From Pomphorhynchus laevis (taxonomy: Eukaryota > Acanthocephala > Palaeacanthocephala > Echinorhynchida > Pomphorhynchidae): a stretch of 64,000 nt of DNA. Shown in pieces: positions 62,770-64,000 of this stretch. A program made the translations under genes and the position numbers. The stretch spans positions 62,001 to 126,000 of the forward strand of contig WNNJ02002246.1 in NCBI GenBank assembly GCA_012934845.2, in the 5' to 3' direction. Position 1 is the first letter of the stretch. Each line of letters begins with the position of its first letter. The notes beneath the pieces are model-generated. The model was not told where the DNA came from and searched no databases. It was given only the letters and a program-made list of their open reading frames with translations.

Positions 62770-62980
62770 GCATATCAATCCTAACAGTTTGCGTTCGTTT
62801 GTAGCGAGTAGACTAATAGCTTTAAAAAATACTGCAGGTATACGACCAATTGGCGTGGGACAAGTGGAACGACGGATAATTAGCAAAGTCGTTTTAGGAA
62901 AAATTAGAGATAATATTCAGGATGTATATACGTTAAAAATAAGTCTTGGTTATAAAAATCTTACAATTCGACGATAACCT
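62770..62980 (+). mobile_element. Fragment of another reverse-transcriptase element
   Basis: The open frame NSLRSFVASRLIALKN-AGIRPIGVGQVERRIISKVV has the block RLIxLxKxxGxRPIGVGE-xRRI-xK, known from RT proteins of some DIRS-like elements. No other part is present nearby. The assignment is tentative and the piece is a fossil. Confidence 0.45.
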
Positions 62981-63045
62981 TCGACGACAACCATCGACGA
63001 CAACGATCAGTTGAAAAATTGATTGAAATACATTCTTACAAGTTT

Positions 63046-64000
63046 ATGGGAGGACGTAAGAAAACAACTAAGACCGACACCAACTATGGACAACTGCAAG
63101 TACAGTGCTCGATACACGACTGCAGCGTCTGAACAACAATCGCCTGCGACAAGAATAAGGCTAAAGAAGACTTCGTATGTGGTTGTTGTGCCAACAAACT
63201 AATCTGCAACCTTTCCAATAAGCACATATCAACATCCAACACGTCAACTCAAACTACCCCGTCGTTTCTAATGTCCTTTCTCCACCCACCGACCCTGCCA
63301 CCATATACACTTCCCATTCCATGTCATTTTCACTCTCCGACACCCCACGTCCCGTCCTTCCCGTCTCGTTTCTCAATAACTTGCATCCATCAATCAAAAT
63401 CGCCTTCACTAACCTCCAATATCCTTCCACTCATAACCTTTCCTCACATCGCTTGCCACCCTCTTTATTATCATTATCCTCTATGTCTCCCGTCGTCAAA
63501 CCAAATCCTCCAAATCATCAACTGCCAGCTCTTCTATCGTGATCTCACCTACTCACGTCAGTCGTCCTCCTTTACGGAAGCGCTTTCCTTCTCGCGATCG
63601 TTGCGTCATTGTCACTAATATCACTCCTTCTAACTCCTAATCTCCACAAGCACGTCTGGGCCACGATGTTCCCGCCTTCATATCCATCCTCTCGTCTATT
63701 GTTCCTACTGATAAACCATCCTTTTTCAAGGACATTTCTCCTGTCGCATTCATCCGTCTAAACAAATTTTCTCAATCTAATCCTTCCCAGCCCCATCTCC
63801 TAAAAATTGTTTTCAAGCATTGCTCTCACGCGTCTTCTGTCGTCTCTCAACGATTTAAACTCATGTTATCTTCAACCACTCGAATTTTTCCCGATCGCGC
63901 CCTTTCTGAAATCGCTCAAATCTCTTCAGCGCGCATCGAAAAACGCCGTGGCGAGGAAAACGGCGAAACATCACTCTCCATCCGAAACATAGACGGAAAT
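63046..64000 (+). mobile_element. L2-like LINE family B, copy B4, ORF1 (cut by window end)
   Basis: ATG at 63046 starts MGGRKKTTKTDTNYGQLQ, then a finger-like CSIHDCSV and FVCGCCANKL, then the Pro/Ser-rich linker and RRM-like part (PPLRKRFPSRDRCVIVTNI, DISPVAFIRLNK, HLLKIVFKHCSHASS, GEENGETSLSIRNIDGN) in two frames. It gives the most complete family B ORF1 in the window. ORF2 would start just past 64000. Confidence 0.8.

Noticed and set aside
1-64000. tRNA, rRNA or snRNA genes
   Set aside because: No cloverleaf with A/B boxes and no rRNA signature was recognised on either strand by eye; a covariance search would be decisive.

Overview
The window is nuclear DNA of an invertebrate animal with an AT-rich, retrotransposon-dense genome. 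The evidence is spliced GT-AG introns, one metazoan-type mitochondrial ribosomal protein gene, two kinds of Penelope-like element, RTE, L2/CR1 and I-type LINEs, and Ty3/Gypsy remains. Phylum and species cannot be told from what is visible. No tRNA, rRNA, CRISPR array or bacterial operon was seen.

Left part (1-13,767): one host gene, MRPL15 (mitoribosomal protein uL15m), lies on the minus strand as four exons (12216-12338, 11166-11275, 9850-10018, 1137-1586). They join in phase into a 283-residue protein. Its 8.26-kb last intron holds a decayed Penelope-like endonuclease piece, clusters of short hairpins with hammerhead-like cores, an orphan ubiquilin-type UBA coding piece on the other strand, a nearly full-length RTE LINE with a 17-bp target-site duplication, and a 1.43-kb AT-rich element with terminal inverted repeats of about 200 bp.

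Right part (13,768-64,000): an almost continuous nest of retroelements. Two related L2-like (CR1 superfamily) families dominate, here called A and B. Family A copies: A1 27881-32108 (ORF2 of 969 codons open from end to end), A2 13768-14855, A3 39805-41452, A4 55103-59589 (full length, with six 20-bp repeats in its 5' leader), and A5 46364-47726 plus 50338-52500. Family B copies: B1 20867-24790 with two tandem 3'-end units beside it, B2 47727-50337, B3 36748-38848, and B4 63046-64000 (cut by the window edge). A1 sits inside an older CR1-type LINE (26815-34830), B2 sits inside A5, and A4 sits inside a duplicated piece of a Gypsy fossil. Other CR1-type fragments, an I/Jockey-type LINE (15700-18860) and a Naiad-type Penelope element (42892-44650) fill the remainder.

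Both L2-like families share one design. ORF1 has a degenerate PHD-like finger and an RRM-like domain. ORF2 carries an APE-type endonuclease and a reverse transcriptase. ORF1 and ORF2 overlap by exactly 37 nt in A1 and in B2. The 3' end is a short hairpin whose stem changes by compensated base pairs between copies. The insertions recurrently carry small inverted or direct duplications at their 5' junctions, a footprint of template switching during integration or repair. The most interesting signals are this junction pattern, the covarying 3' hairpin, the hammerhead-like cores, and the MRPL15 protein that appears to lack the glycine-rich L15 segment.
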